A DNA stretch of 64,000 bases from an uncultured Bacteroidales bacterium (GCA_900315935.1 ONBB01000017.1:25010-89009), one strand, 5' to 3'; positions 33,259 through 42,753 are shown, counted from the stretch's first letter. Notes: generated by a model not told the origin, from the letters alone. Translations and numbers: made by a program.

Positions 33259-34585
33259 GAGAATCATAGTGGCACTGATGGGCCTGATGGGTCTGATGGG
33301 CATCGCCCAGGCCCAGAACGGATTCAACCTGCCCTATTCGCAATTCGGCGTCGGCATCAGCGAACTGCCGAACAACATGCCGATGGCCAACCGCATGGGC
33401 GGCGTGGCCTACACCCGCTCGGGCAGCAACTACATCAACCCCTTCAACCCCGCCTCCTACGCCGCCATCGGCATGGAGAGCTTCGTGTTCGACATGGGTG
33501 CCGGCATCCAGCTGACCACCCTGCGCGACGAGAAGAACAGCGTCCGCGACGCCGACGGCAATATCGGCTACCTGCTGGTGGGCATGCCCGTAACGCGGTG
33601 GTGGAAACTGGCCGGCGGCCTGATGCCCTACACCAATGCCGACTACTCGTCGATACAGGCCATGGAGGGCGACGGCTACGTTACGATGAAGAACATCAAC
33701 GACGGCACCGGCGGCACCAACCTGGCCTTCCTCGGATCGGCCTTCAACATCCTGGGCAACGGCACCGAAGGGCGCCGCCTGCAGGCGGGCTTCAACGTGG
33801 GCTACCTCGTGGGGCGCATCCAGCGGGCCATATCCTACTCCTTCCAGGGCACCGACACGACCCACTACATGAACTCGCGCCGGTACAAAGAGACCAAGGT
33901 GGGCAACCTGATGTTCGACCTCGGCCTGCAGTACTTCGAGCCGCTGGGCGAGCGCTACACGCTGGGCGTGGGCCTCACCTACAAGCCGCGCCGCGAGATG
34001 GACGTCCGCGACCAAGCCCTCATCTACACCTACCACACCTCGGACCAGAGCCTGGTGGACACCATCTTCCCCCTGCCCGGCAACTCGGCACGCTTCACCA
34101 GCACCCTCTCGCAGGACCACACCTTCGGCATCGGCCTGAACCTGGAGCGTAACGGCCGCTGGATGGTGGCCGCCGACGCCACCTTCGCCGGATGGGCGGG
34201 ACTGTACTACAAAGAGGGTCGCGAGCCCTCCATCTTCGGCGAGGACGCCCTGCGCCAGGGACCCTACAGCCGCTACGCACTCGGATTCGAGAAAATGGGC
34301 TCCATGGACGCCTCCACCTACTGGGGCCGCATCAGCTGGAGCGCCGGCGCGCACATCGAACAGGGCAAGATGCGCCTCAACATCGGCGGCATGGACCACG
34401 TCGTCAACGAGTGGGGCGTCGGCCTCGGCGCCACCCTCCCCATGCGCAAGGGCAGCTCGCTGCTCACCCTCTCGGTGGGCTACAGCAGCCTGGGCGACAA
34501 AGCACTGCTGCAGCGCGACTGCATCACCTTCGGCATCGCCGTCAGCAGCTGCGAACGCTGGTTCGTCAAACGCAAATACAACTAG
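33248..34585 (+). CDS. Outer-membrane beta-barrel protein
   Basis: 445 aa. Signal peptide ending GIAQAQN, followed by SQFGVGISELPNNMPMANRMGGVAYTRSGSNYINPFNPASYAAIG, the Bacteroidota OmpP1/FadL-like opening. Alternating hydrophobic strands and aromatic-rich turns continue to the end. It begins inside the coaX 3' end (11 nt overlap). Function is not known; the block suggests envelope biogenesis. Confidence 0.75.
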   Translation: MRNKRIIVALMGLMGLMGIAQAQNGFNLPYSQFGVGISELPNNMPMANRMGGVAYTRSGSNYINPFNPASYAAIGMESFVFDMGAGIQLTTLRDEKNSVRDADGNIGYLLVGMPVTRWWKLAGGLMPYTNADYSSIQAMEGDGYVTMKNINDGTGGTNLAFLGSAFNILGNGTEGRRLQAGFNVGYLVGRIQRAISYSFQGTDTTHYMNSRRYKETKVGNLMFDLGLQYFEPLGERYTLGVGLTYKPRREMDVRDQALIYTYHTSDQSLVDTIFPLPGNSARFTSTLSQDHTFGIGLNLERNGRWMVAADATFAGWAGLYYKEGREPSIFGEDALRQGPYSRYALGFEKMGSMDASTYWGRISWSAGAHIEQGKMRLNIGGMDHVVNEWGVGLGATLPMRKGSSLLTLSVGYSSLGDKALLQRDCITFGIAVSSCERWFVKRKYN

Positions 34586-34651
34586 CAGATGCAATAAACC
34601 ACAAGCAAAAAATACTAAACCATAAAGAAAACAACAAAAACAGATACAGAG

Positions 34652-36007
34652 ATGAAAGCAATCAAGAAACTGACGATGGGACTCTTCCTGACCGCAACTG
34701 CCATGGCTGCCACCGCCCAGCAGCTTCCGCCCAACTGGAACTGCGTCGAGGGCGTGAACGAACAAGAAATGATGGAGGCCGTGTCGCTCTACCAGGAGGA
34801 TGTCAAACAGTTCAAGACCACCAAGGACACCCGCTACCTGGACGACGCCTACCAGTTCTGGACCAAAATCGTGGCCCAGTGCCCCAAGCAAAGCAAGAAC
34901 CTCTACACCAACGGTGCCAACATCATGAAGGTGAAAATCGCCGCTGCCAAGACCACCGAGGAGCGCGACGCCTACATCGACGAGCTGCTGCGCATGTACG
35001 ACACCCGCATAGCCAACTACGGCGAGGCCGCCAAGGTAACCGCCATGAAGGCCATGGACATCGAGCTGCTGCTCAAAGAGGAAGGTCTTGAGCGCTACTA
35101 TGCCCTCTACGACCAGGCCGCCAAGATGGAAGGCGAGCTGGAAGCCGCCTACCTGGTCAAGTACATGGAAGCCACCATCAACTACGTCCGCGCCGGCAAA
35201 GCCGAGCCCACCCTGGTGGTCGACAACTACGACCTCGCCAGCGAGCGCCTCGAATCCGAGCTGGAGAAGAACATCGACGACAGCGTCAAGGCCAACACCA
35301 TCCGCGGCTACATCGCCGGCGTCGAGGCCGCCTTCTCGCCCTACGCCACCTGCGACCAGCTGGTGGAAATCTACGGCAAGAAATTCGAGGCCGACCCCGA
35401 GAACGTGGACCTGCTGAAGAAAATCACCTCCATCATGATGCGCAAACGCTGCACCGACCAGCCCCTCTTCTTCTCGGCCACCGAGAACCTCTACCGCCTC
35501 GAGCCCAGCCCCACCACCGCCATGCGCATGGGCCAGATGTGCCTCTCGAAGCAGCAGTACAGCAAGGCCGTCGAGTACCTGAGCGATGCCGCCAAGGGGG
35601 TCGAGGGCAAGGACAAATACATGGCCTACCTCTATCTTGGCCACGCCTACAACGGCATGAAGAGCTACAGCGCCGCCCGCAACGCCTACAACAGCGCCGC
35701 CGAGGCCGACCGCACCAAGGGTGAGCCCTACCGCATGATTGCCCAGCTCTACGCCGGCAGCACCAGCAGCGCACAGGAAGACAACGTCGGTGGCCGCAGC
35801 GTCTACTGGGCCGCAGTCGACAAGCTGCAGAAGTCCAAGAGCGTGGACTCCTCCGAGGAGAACGTCAACGCCTGCAACCAGCTCATCAGCCGCTACAGCG
35901 CCCACTTCCCCAAGCAGACCGACGCCTTCATGGCCGGCCTCGAGAATGGCAACCGCTTCACCGTCCCCGGCTGGATCAGCGAGTCCACCACCGTCAGAAC
36001 CCGCTAA
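34652..36007 (+). CDS. Exported TPR-repeat protein
   Basis: 451 aa. Signal peptide LTMGLFLTATAMAATAQQ, then helical repeats of TPR type, clearest at about 285-345 (TTAMRMGQMCLSKQQYSKAVEYL and DKYMAYLYLGHAYNGMKSYSAARNAYNSAAEADRTKGEPY). Periplasmic and probably a protein-interaction scaffold. It is encoded directly before lptC, with 5 nt between them, which hints at LPS transport or envelope assembly. Confidence 0.78.
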   Translation: MKAIKKLTMGLFLTATAMAATAQQLPPNWNCVEGVNEQEMMEAVSLYQEDVKQFKTTKDTRYLDDAYQFWTKIVAQCPKQSKNLYTNGANIMKVKIAAAKTTEERDAYIDELLRMYDTRIANYGEAAKVTAMKAMDIELLLKEEGLERYYALYDQAAKMEGELEAAYLVKYMEATINYVRAGKAEPTLVVDNYDLASERLESELEKNIDDSVKANTIRGYIAGVEAAFSPYATCDQLVEIYGKKFEADPENVDLLKKITSIMMRKRCTDQPLFFSATENLYRLEPSPTTAMRMGQMCLSKQQYSKAVEYLSDAAKGVEGKDKYMAYLYLGHAYNGMKSYSAARNAYNSAAEADRTKGEPYRMIAQLYAGSTSSAQEDNVGGRSVYWAAVDKLQKSKSVDSSEENVNACNQLISRYSAHFPKQTDAFMAGLENGNRFTVPGWISESTTVRTR

Positions 36008-36012
36008 ACGGC

Positions 36013-36585
36013 TTGACCCATAAACACATCAAACTGCGGAGCGTAGAGACGTGGAAAACCACGTCTCTATGTTCCGTTTTGCTACTGCTGGCTGTCGGCT
36101 GCACCAACGACATGAAGGACATCAGCCGCTTCGACCGCAAGGACCCGCCCTCGCAGACGCTCCGCGACGCCCGCGTGTGGCGCAGCGAGTACGGCCGCCT
36201 GCAGATGGAAATGGAGGCTCCGCTCATCGTCCAGTACCGCCAGCTCGACACCCGCACCCACTACCCCCAGGGCGTGAACCTGCGCTTCTTCGACAGCCAG
36301 CGCCGGCTGCAGACCGCTGTCAGCGCCCGGAAAGCCATCTCCTACGACGACCAGGACATCCTCTACGCCCGCGACAGCGTGGTCATCATCGACTACTCCA
36401 ACGGCGACACCATCTACCTCGAAGACATCACCTGGAAGTCCAAGGAGGATGTCATATACTCCAACCGCCCCGTGCGTGCCGTCAACGGCGCACGCCTCAC
36501 CTTCGGCGACGGCTTCATCAGCGACGCCAACCTCACCAACCTGCGCGTCAAACGGCAGCGCGGCACCATCGAATTTGAAGAATAG
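36013..36585 (+). CDS. lptC: LptC-like LPS transport lipoprotein
   Basis: 190 aa. Start is TTG 36013, the only in-frame start before the lipobox LLLLAVGCTND (next ATG lies after it). The LptC-type beta fold follows: DARVWRSEYGRLQMEMEAPLI, LDTRTHYPQGVNLRFFDSQ and the pattern SYDDQDILYARDSVVII. LptC carries LPS from LptB2FG towards LptA in the periplasm. The N-terminal segment SVETWKTTSLC is encoded by a 26-nt perfect palindrome (36044-36069), apparently a repeat inserted at the start of the gene. Confidence 0.85.
   Translation: MTHKHIKLRSVETWKTTSLCSVLLLLAVGCTNDMKDISRFDRKDPPSQTLRDARVWRSEYGRLQMEMEAPLIVQYRQLDTRTHYPQGVNLRFFDSQRRLQTAVSARKAISYDDQDILYARDSVVIIDYSNGDTIYLEDITWKSKEDVIYSNRPVRAVNGARLTFGDGFISDANLTNLRVKRQRGTIEFEE
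36044..36069. repeat. Palindrome TAGAGACGTGG-aaaa-CCACGTCTCTA inside lptC
   Basis: Perfect 11-bp arms with a four-base loop. This sequence type is a known sort of mobile palindromic repeat in many bacteria; here it is read through in the signal peptide region of lptC. Confidence 0.75.
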
Positions 36586-36591
36586 AACCCC

Positions 36592-37608
36592 ATGCAATAT
36601 ACAGCCAAAGAGATAGCCCGCCTGGTGAAAGGCACTGTGGAGGGCGACGAAAACACCCGCGTGTGGCAGCCCTGCAAGATTGAAGAGGGCTGTGAAGGCG
36701 GCATCACCTTCCTGGGCAATCCCAAGTATACCCATTATATATATGAAAAGCAGTCGTCGATAGTCATCGTGCGGCACGACTTCCAGCCCGAGCAGCCCGT
36801 GGGCTCCACCCTCATCCGCGTGGACAACCCCTACATGGCCGTGGCCAAGTTGCTCCACATCTTCAACCAGCGCAGCAAACCGCCCAAGGGACGCTCGTGG
36901 CGCAGCAGCGTGGGGCGCGGCTCCAAGCTGGGCAAGGGATGCTACATGGGCCCCTACGCCGTGGTGGGCCGCCACTGCCGCATCGGCAACGACGTGAAAA
37001 TCTACCCCAACGCCACCATCGGCGACAATGTTACCATCGGCGACGGCACCATCGTCTACGCCGGCGCCAAGGTGTATGAGGGCGTCGAGATAGGCCGCAA
37101 CTGCATCCTCCATGCCGGCTGCGTCATCGGCGCCGACGGCTTCGGCTTTGCCCCCGACGGCAACGGCGGCTGGGACAAAATCGACCAAATCGGAAACGTC
37201 ATCCTCGAGGACAATGTCGAGGTGGGCGCCAACACCTGCATCGACCGCGCAACCATGGGCTCCACCATCCTGCACGCCAACGTCAAGGTGGACAACCTCT
37301 GCCAGCTGGCCCACAACGTGGTGGTCGGCGCCGGCACCGCCATGGCCTCGCAGGTGGGCATCGCCGGCAGCAGCAAGGTGGGCGAAGGCTGCATCATCGC
37401 CGGCCAGGCCGGCATCGTGGGCCACATCACCGTGGGCGACCACGTAACCATCGGTGCCCAAAGCGGTGTAACCAACTCCGTCAGCTCCAACCAGACCATC
37501 TTCGGCAGCCCCGCCATGGAGGCATCGAAGCGCCGCAAGGTGGAGGTGCTGGTGCGCAACATCGAGAAACTGGCCGACCGCATCTCCAAGCTTGAGAAGA
37601 AACAATGA
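36592..37608 (+). CDS. lpxD: UDP-3-O-acylglucosamine N-acyltransferase
   Basis: 338 aa. N-terminal uridine-binding domain (MQYTAKEIARLVKGTVEGD, ITFLGNPKYTHYI), then the left-handed beta-helix hexapeptide repeats (IGRNCILHAGCVIGADGFGFAPDG) and the catalytic His region NIVGHITVGDHVTIGAQSGVT type, ending with a trimer coiled coil. It adds the second acyl chain in lipid A synthesis. Six bases follow lptC; its stop overlaps the next start (ATGA). Confidence 0.95.
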   Translation: MQYTAKEIARLVKGTVEGDENTRVWQPCKIEEGCEGGITFLGNPKYTHYIYEKQSSIVIVRHDFQPEQPVGSTLIRVDNPYMAVAKLLHIFNQRSKPPKGRSWRSSVGRGSKLGKGCYMGPYAVVGRHCRIGNDVKIYPNATIGDNVTIGDGTIVYAGAKVYEGVEIGRNCILHAGCVIGADGFGFAPDGNGGWDKIDQIGNVILEDNVEVGANTCIDRATMGSTILHANVKVDNLCQLAHNVVVGAGTAMASQVGIAGSSKVGEGCIIAGQAGIVGHITVGDHVTIGAQSGVTNSVSSNQTIFGSPAMEASKRRKVEVLVRNIEKLADRISKLEKKQ

Positions 37609-39035
37609 AGCCCGGTCGCATAGCGCTTTTCTTCGCCGCCGTCATCGCCGCATTGGCGGCCGCCTGCGCCCTCTTCCCCCGCGACGGGGTCGAGGTGGCA
37701 GGCCACGAGCTCTACCTCCCGCCCGTCCCTCCCCCCCAACACACTGCCCCAATCACCACCCTCGCCGAGATTTCGGATAATTCAGAAATTTCAGAATATT
37801 CGGAATTTTCAGAAATTTCCGAAAAATCAGAATACTCCGAATTATCAGAATTTTCAGACACCTCCGCATTCCTCTCCGACACCACCGACCTCCGCTTCTG
37901 GCTGCCGGACAGCGCTTTCTTCGACGCGTTCTGGGCGGCTGCCGGGCGGGCACAGGAAGAAGGGCGCATCCTGCGAGTGATGCACTACGGCGACTCGCAA
38001 ATCGAGATGGACCGCATCAGCTGCCGCCTGCGTTCCTACATGCAGCGCACCTTCGGTGGCGGCGGTCCCGGCATGCTGCCCTTCCGCACCATCATACCCA
38101 CCTACGCCGTCCGCCAGTACGCCACCGGCGACCTGACCCACCTCTCCTCCTTCGGCGACAGCACCGTCAGCCGCTCGCCCGGCAACTACGGCCCCATGAT
38201 GCAGTGCTTCCGCCTCGGCGGCAGCGCCAACGTAACCCTCCGCGAGACCCAGAAGAAGGGTGCCGACGACCGCATCAAACGCTTCTCCGACGTGCGCCTG
38301 GTCTACAATAACCGCGGCACCGCCCTCCGCGCCACCCTCACCGACCGCACCACCAAGCAACAATTCGCCCTCGAAGAAGGCAACACGGGCATCGGCAGCC
38401 TCCGCTGGGCGCTCGACTCGGCCTCGTCCAACCTGGCACTCAGCGTCTCCGGCAGCGCCGAACTCTATGCCCTCACCCTCGACAACGGCCCCGGCGTGGC
38501 CGTCGACAACATTCCCATGCGTGGCTGCTCGGGACAGCAGTTCACCCTCGTGCCGCTCGACCGCCTGACGCAGGCTTACGCCCAGCTCGACGTCGGCCTC
38601 ATCATCCTGCAGTTCGGCGGCAACTCCATGCCCTACCTGCGCGACGAGAAGGCCATCTCGAAATACTGCACTTCCATCGGCCGCCAGATTGACCACGTGC
38701 GCCGCGCCTGCCCGCAGGCCAAGGTGCTCTTCATCGGCCCTTCGGACATGAGTACACGCGTCCGCGGCCAGCTGCAGACCTACCCCCAGCTGCCGGCCGT
38801 GGTCGACAGCCTGGCCGCCACCGCCGTCCGCCACGGCGCCGCCTACTGGAGCATTTACCACGCCATGGGCGGACTCAACTCCATGATACAGTGGAAGAAA
38901 GAGGGACTGGCCGGCGAGGACTACATCCACTTCACCACCCGCGGCGCCGAACTCATGGGCGACCGCCTGGCCGAAGCCCTTGCCACCAGCTACCGCCGCT
39001 ACCTCCTCCGCAACCGTTTCGCCGAGGCGCAATAA
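37605..39035 (+). CDS. SGNH/GDSL hydrolase with Ser/Glu-rich repeat linker
   Basis: 476 aa. N-terminal hydrophobic segment (IALFFAAVIAALAAACALF, single anchor or signal), a Pro-rich stretch, then a Ser/Glu low-complexity linker at residues 56-85 encoded by 9-nt TCAGAAnnT units. The catalytic domain shows VMHYGDSQIEMD (block I), LQFGGNSMPYL (block III) and YIHFTTRGAELMGDRL (block V His), which fits SGNH acyl-esterases of the envelope. The substrate is unknown; its lpxD neighbour and the second SGNH protein downstream of the GT4 gene suggest glycan O-acetyl modification. Confidence 0.82.
   Translation: MKPGRIALFFAAVIAALAAACALFPRDGVEVAGHELYLPPVPPPQHTAPITTLAEISDNSEISEYSEFSEISEKSEYSELSEFSDTSAFLSDTTDLRFWLPDSAFFDAFWAAAGRAQEEGRILRVMHYGDSQIEMDRISCRLRSYMQRTFGGGGPGMLPFRTIIPTYAVRQYATGDLTHLSSFGDSTVSRSPGNYGPMMQCFRLGGSANVTLRETQKKGADDRIKRFSDVRLVYNNRGTALRATLTDRTTKQQFALEEGNTGIGSLRWALDSASSNLALSVSGSAELYALTLDNGPGVAVDNIPMRGCSGQQFTLVPLDRLTQAYAQLDVGLIILQFGGNSMPYLRDEKAISKYCTSIGRQIDHVRRACPQAKVLFIGPSDMSTRVRGQLQTYPQLPAVVDSLAATAVRHGAAYWSIYHAMGGLNSMIQWKKEGLAGEDYIHFTTRGAELMGDRLAEALATSYRRYLLRNRFAEAQ
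37770..37859. repeat. 9-nt TCAGAAnnT tandem repeat inside the SGNH gene
   Basis: About ten degenerate nonamers, AT-rich, encoding SE(I/Y/F/K/L). The same CAGAA unit family is in the response regulator at 11380-11441, read in another frame. Confidence 0.85.
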
Positions 39036-39107
39036 CTGCTACGCGGCACACCTCGCCAGCCAACAATTGGCAAAATCCTCATTGTTAGCATCTTACAACA
39101 CTAACCT
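39036..39107. other. Intergenic stretch 3' of the SGNH gene
   Basis: 72 nt between the stop codon and repeat copy D. It contains a CCAACAATTGG palindrome at about 39059-39069; no gene is seen. Confidence 0.3.
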
Positions 39108-39295
39108 ACCATAAGCTTCCATATCCTACCAGTGCCCTTGTATTCCCCTACCATTCCCCTACCATTCCCCTACCGTCCCCCTAGAGCCTCATCCCTAAAC
39201 TCCCCCTCTAAGCTAGAGGGGGTGGCCGCCGCCAGGCGGACGGGGGCGTGCGTCCAGGCATCCCGCGTAGGGGCGAATCATCATTCGCCCCCACC
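39108..39295. repeat. Dispersed composite repeat, copy D (inverted relative to A)
   Basis: Tail TACCATAAGCTTCCATATCC, three TTCCCCTACC(A/G) units, a CCCCTCTAAGCTAGAGGGGG hairpin, then GGGGCGAAT-catc-ATTCGCCCC (39269-39290). Relative to its upstream gene it has the same orientation as copies A and B. Confidence 0.8.
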
Positions 39296-39346
39296 AAACC
39301 CACAACTCCGAACTAATGTTTTTTTCATCCGTTACGAAAAAAGTTG

Positions 39347-39354
39347 TATCTTTG
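39347..39354 (+). promoter_or_regulatory. Promoter -7 element of the GT4 gene
   Basis: TATCTTTG 25 nt before the chosen ATG. It supports the start at 39379 rather than ATG 39316, which lies upstream of the promoter. Confidence 0.7.
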
Positions 39355-39378
39355 CAGCCGAAAACATGGCGCAATGCG

Positions 39379-40479
39379 ATGGAGAAGTGCGTGATACACA
39401 TAGTGTCCAACAAGGCGTGGGGTGGCGGCGAGCAGTATGTCTACGACCTCGCGCGGCGGCAGCTGGCCGACGGCTACCACGTGCTGGCGGTGTGCCGCCC
39501 CGTGGAAGCCGTCGTCTCCAGGTTTCGCGCCCTGGGCGTGCTGGCCGGCACCCTGCCGCTCCGTGGCATGGCCGACCTGCAGAGTGCCTGCCGGCTGGCC
39601 TCGATGCTCAGGAAGATACAAGGCTTCTGTCTGGTACACGTGCATAATTTCAAGGATGCCTTCACCGCCGCCTATGCCCGCCGCCTGGCTGGCCGGCCTG
39701 ACGTGCGGCTGGTGATGACGCGCCACCTGGTGCGCCCCGGCAAGACCTCGCCGCCCTACCGCTGGCTCTACCGCCAGCTGGATGCCGTGGTGTTTGTCTC
39801 CGACCTGGCGCGCACCGAGTTCTACTCCACCCGCCCTGCGCTGCCCATGGGGTGCACTGCGGTCATCCGCCCCGCAGTCGTGGTGCCCGACGGCGTGGAG
39901 CCTGCCGACCTACGTGGCCGCTATGGCATCCCGCTCTCCGACCTCATCGCCATGTACCACGGCCGCCTCGACCCCGAGAAGGGGCTCGACCCGCTGCTGG
40001 AAGCCATGGCCACGCTGCACGGCCGGCCGCTGCAGTTGCTGCTCGTGGGGCGCGGTTCCGATGCATACACTGCCCAGCTGAAACAGAAGGCACAGGCGCT
40101 CGGCATCGCCGACCGCATCCATTTCGCAGGCTTCCAGTCCGAGGTGCTCCCCTACGTGGCGGCGGCCGACTTCGGTGTGCTGCCCTCCACCGTGCGGGAA
40201 GCCTGTCCGCTGTCTCCGCAAGAGTATATGTCGCAAGGGGTGCCCCTGGTGGCTACCGACAACGGTGGCCAGCGCGAGTACTTGCGCCACGGCGAAAACA
40301 GCCTCCTCGTCCCGCCCGCCGACCCCACGGCCCTGGCCGAAGCCATGGGTCGCCTAGCCGACGACGCCGACCTGCGCCGTCGCCTGGGACGCCAGGCTCG
40401 GGCCGACTTCGACAGCACCCTCGCCTACGACCACTTCTACTGCGCTATGCGCTCCCTTTACCAATCCCTTAAATACTAG
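39379..40479 (+). CDS. Family 4-type glycosyltransferase
   Basis: 366 aa. GT-B N-terminus IHIVSNKAWGGGEQYVYDLARRQLADG, linker, then the GT4 C-terminal signature AMYHGRLDPEKGLDPLLEAM, LLLVGRGSDAY, GFQSEVLPYVAAADFGVLPSTVREACPLSPQEYMSQGVPLVATDNGG with the EX7E-like pair. Cytoplasmic face of the inner membrane is expected; donor and acceptor are unknown. Nine bases before the second SGNH gene, so probably a two-gene transcript. Confidence 0.9.
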   Translation: MEKCVIHIVSNKAWGGGEQYVYDLARRQLADGYHVLAVCRPVEAVVSRFRALGVLAGTLPLRGMADLQSACRLASMLRKIQGFCLVHVHNFKDAFTAAYARRLAGRPDVRLVMTRHLVRPGKTSPPYRWLYRQLDAVVFVSDLARTEFYSTRPALPMGCTAVIRPAVVVPDGVEPADLRGRYGIPLSDLIAMYHGRLDPEKGLDPLLEAMATLHGRPLQLLLVGRGSDAYTAQLKQKAQALGIADRIHFAGFQSEVLPYVAAADFGVLPSTVREACPLSPQEYMSQGVPLVATDNGGQREYLRHGENSLLVPPADPTALAEAMGRLADDADLRRRLGRQARADFDSTLAYDHFYCAMRSLYQSLKY

Positions 40480-40488
40480 ATTCCTGCC

Positions 40489-41688
40489 ATGCGAAAATAC
40501 ATCCTCATACCGCTTCTATTCTTTGCCACCTCGCTCCAGGCACAGACCTACCCCTTCATCCGCTACAAGGAGAACCGCCTGCAGTACGCCGACCGCTCGG
40601 AGAGCCTTGCCCGCTTCTTCGACCGCTGGCAGCGCATGGAGGCCACCGGCCAGGGCAACATCAACATCGTGCATATCGGCGGCTCGCACGTGCAGGCCGG
40701 CACCATGAGCAACACCATCCGCCAGCGCCTGATGCACAACCATCCGCGGCTGGTCTCCGGCCGCGGCATGCTCTTCCCCTACTCCGCCGCCGCCCGCTGC
40801 AACAACCCTGCCGACTACCGTGTGCACTGCCCGCAGAAGGTCGCCCTCACGCGTAACATATATAAAGAGTACCCCCATCCGCTGGGTCTCTGCGGCATCA
40901 GCGTTACGGCCTCCGACTCGCTCACCGAGGTGGGCATCGTGCTGCGCGACAGCACGGTCAACTACGCCACGCGCCGCATCATCGTCCTCGGCCACTCGGA
41001 ACAGGGCGTAGTGCCGCTGCTCAACCTCGGCGGCCGCATGGTCTACCCTTCCTACGTCGACCGTGGCACCGACCGCCATGTCTTCAACCTCGCCGGCGCG
41101 GTCGACTCGTTCGTCGTGCTGCTCCCTTGCCGCACGGGCGAACAGTTCACCCTCACCGGCATCCACCTCGACAACCTGCGCCCGGGATTTTCGTTCCACT
41201 CCATCGGCGTCAACGGTGCCTCGGTGCCCGACTACCTGCGCTGCCGGCACCTCACCCGCGACCTGCGCCTGCTGCGGCCCGACATGGTCATCTTCGGCCT
41301 CGGCATCAACGACGCCAGCAAGTCCGACTTCGACACCGCCGACTTCCGCCGCAACTACCTGGAGCTTGTCGACTCCGTCCTCCGCGTCAACCCCGACTGC
41401 GCCCTGGTGTTCATCACCAACAACGACAGCTTCACCAAGATTGGCCGCCGCAAATACCGCGTCAACAAGAACGGCGCCCTGGCCCGCGAGGTGTTCCACC
41501 GCCTGGCCCGCGAGACGGGCGGCGTGGTGTGGGACCAGTTCCAACTGATGGGTGGCCTGAAGTCCATGGAGCAGTGGCAGAAAGCCAAGCTCGCCCAGTC
41601 CGACCGCGTCCACTTCACCCGCGCCGGCTACCAGCTCCTCGGCGACCTCTTCTACGAGGCACTGATGGAGGCTAGACGTTCCAGGTGA
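40489..41688 (+). CDS. Exported SGNH/GDSL hydrolase
   Basis: 399 aa. Signal peptide ILIPLLFFATSLQAQ. Block I VHIGGSHVQAGT has Gly-Gly-Ser in place of GDS, block III FGLGINDASKS and block V DRVHFTRAGYQLL match the SGNH fold. The nucleophile Ser and catalytic Asp/His are in place. It is a paralogue in layout of the SGNH protein at 37605-39035, with the GT4 gene between them. Its 3' end overlaps the converging prsW gene by 17 nt. Confidence 0.85.
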   Translation: MRKYILIPLLFFATSLQAQTYPFIRYKENRLQYADRSESLARFFDRWQRMEATGQGNINIVHIGGSHVQAGTMSNTIRQRLMHNHPRLVSGRGMLFPYSAAARCNNPADYRVHCPQKVALTRNIYKEYPHPLGLCGISVTASDSLTEVGIVLRDSTVNYATRRIIVLGHSEQGVVPLLNLGGRMVYPSYVDRGTDRHVFNLAGAVDSFVVLLPCRTGEQFTLTGIHLDNLRPGFSFHSIGVNGASVPDYLRCRHLTRDLRLLRPDMVIFGLGINDASKSDFDTADFRRNYLELVDSVLRVNPDCALVFITNNDSFTKIGRRKYRVNKNGALAREVFHRLARETGGVVWDQFQLMGGLKSMEQWQKAKLAQSDRVHFTRAGYQLLGDLFYEALMEARRSR

Positions 41689-42421
41689 AGCCGTCGAAGG
41701 GGTTCGTGCGGTCGAAGTCTTGCTCGCGGGAGCGTTCCTGCATGCGCTTGATGCGCCGCATGCCCCAGCGCCACATCATCACGTCGAACACGATGAACGC
41801 CACCATCAGCACACCGCTCACGGCCATGCCCAACCCGCTGTCGCCCAGATTGTCGCTGACCATCAGCAGGGCGTCGTAGGTGCCGTGGAGCAGCACGGGA
41901 TAGAGCAGCGCGTGGAGGAGGTGGCGCCGCTGGTTCGAGGGGTCGAACTTGGCCAGCGACAGGTGGTAGCCCATCGTTACGGCAAACAGGAAATGCGCCG
42001 GCACCGCCAGCAGGCCGCGCATCAGCGCCACGCCCAGCGCGTCGGGGCTCCCCGTTACATACATCACGTTCTCCACGCAGGCGAAGCCCAGCGAGAGGAA
42101 CACCGCGTAGACAATGCCGTCGAAGTACTCGTCGAAATGGGGGCTGCGCCAGATGACCAGCATCAGCAGCACCAGCTTGCACAGCTCCTCGCTCAGACCG
42201 GCCACCACGAAACCGTTGTACAGCCCGCCCAGCACCGGCGTGGAGGGCATCCCGACGCTCAATATCAGCTCCATCACCATGGCCGGCACCACACTGAAGC
42301 ACCCCACCACAAAGGTCCACACCAGTTTCTTCACCGGCTCGGGGTTGAGCTTGTCTTTCCTATAGATGAACCACAGCAGCACCGCCACCGGCAGCACGGC
42401 CGAGATAAAGGCTATGTTCAT
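41672..42421 (-). CDS. PrsW-family intramembrane metalloprotease
   Basis: 249 aa from ATG 42421 (the longer frame from 42559 is basic and proline-rich). About seven membrane helices. Glutamate motif VAGLSEELCKLVLL near residue 88 (EExxK), then FDEYFDGIVYAVFLSLGFACVENVMY with the second Glu/Asn pair, and YHLSLAKF followed by HGTYDALLMV with the late His. These are the zinc-site positions of PrsW. In Bacillus PrsW cuts an anti-sigma factor; the substrate here is unknown. Confidence 0.88.
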   Translation of the reverse strand: MNIAFISAVLPVAVLLWFIYRKDKLNPEPVKKLVWTFVVGCFSVVPAMVMELILSVGMPSTPVLGGLYNGFVVAGLSEELCKLVLLMLVIWRSPHFDEYFDGIVYAVFLSLGFACVENVMYVTGSPDALGVALMRGLLAVPAHFLFAVTMGYHLSLAKFDPSNQRRHLLHALLYPVLLHGTYDALLMVSDNLGDSGLGMAVSGVLMVAFIVFDVMMWRWGMRRIKRMQERSREQDFDRTNPFDGFTWNV

Positions 42422-42753
42422 GTCGTACTCCTTTCTGAAACTTTTTGCAAAAGTACGAAAAAAAATCCACCCGCCACCGAAAACCCCTTCCCTACCCCTT
42501 CCCGCCCCCCTCCCCACCCACTCCGCCCCCAAGGCCGAAGAGAGGCCGAAGAGAGGCAAAACCTATAGCCTATTACACACTGTGTATCAGTCAGTTGCAA
42601 ACCTGCCATTTCGCCCCCTTTTCCAACTTTTTTGCGAAAAACGAGCGTATACGTATCTCTGTGATTTCCATCGCTTTGCATCGAAATTGCCATCGATGTA
42701 CAATAATTGCCCCCCGGGGGCGTTAATGGGGTAAAAACTGCAAACACACACTC
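42422..42753. other. Divergent intergenic region between prsW and the arginase-like gene
   Basis: 332 nt. Contains the prsW promoter (42448-42455), a 25-nt sequence beginning CGAAGAGAGG (42547-42571) that recurs at 51483-51507, and CGTATACGTATCTCTG near 42650, a weak plus-strand promoter for the next gene. A GC-poor run from 42640 to 42740 carries no ORF. Confidence 0.4.
42448..42455 (-). promoter_or_regulatory. Promoter -7 element of prsW
   Basis: Minus strand TACTTTTG, 27 nt upstream of the ATG; the -33 element is not clear. Confidence 0.6.

Noticed and set aside
32978-37605. Long minus-strand frames of 975 and 507 codons opposite coaX-lpxD
   Set aside because: Shadow frames of the GC-rich plus-strand genes; no family motifs and composition typical of antisense reading.
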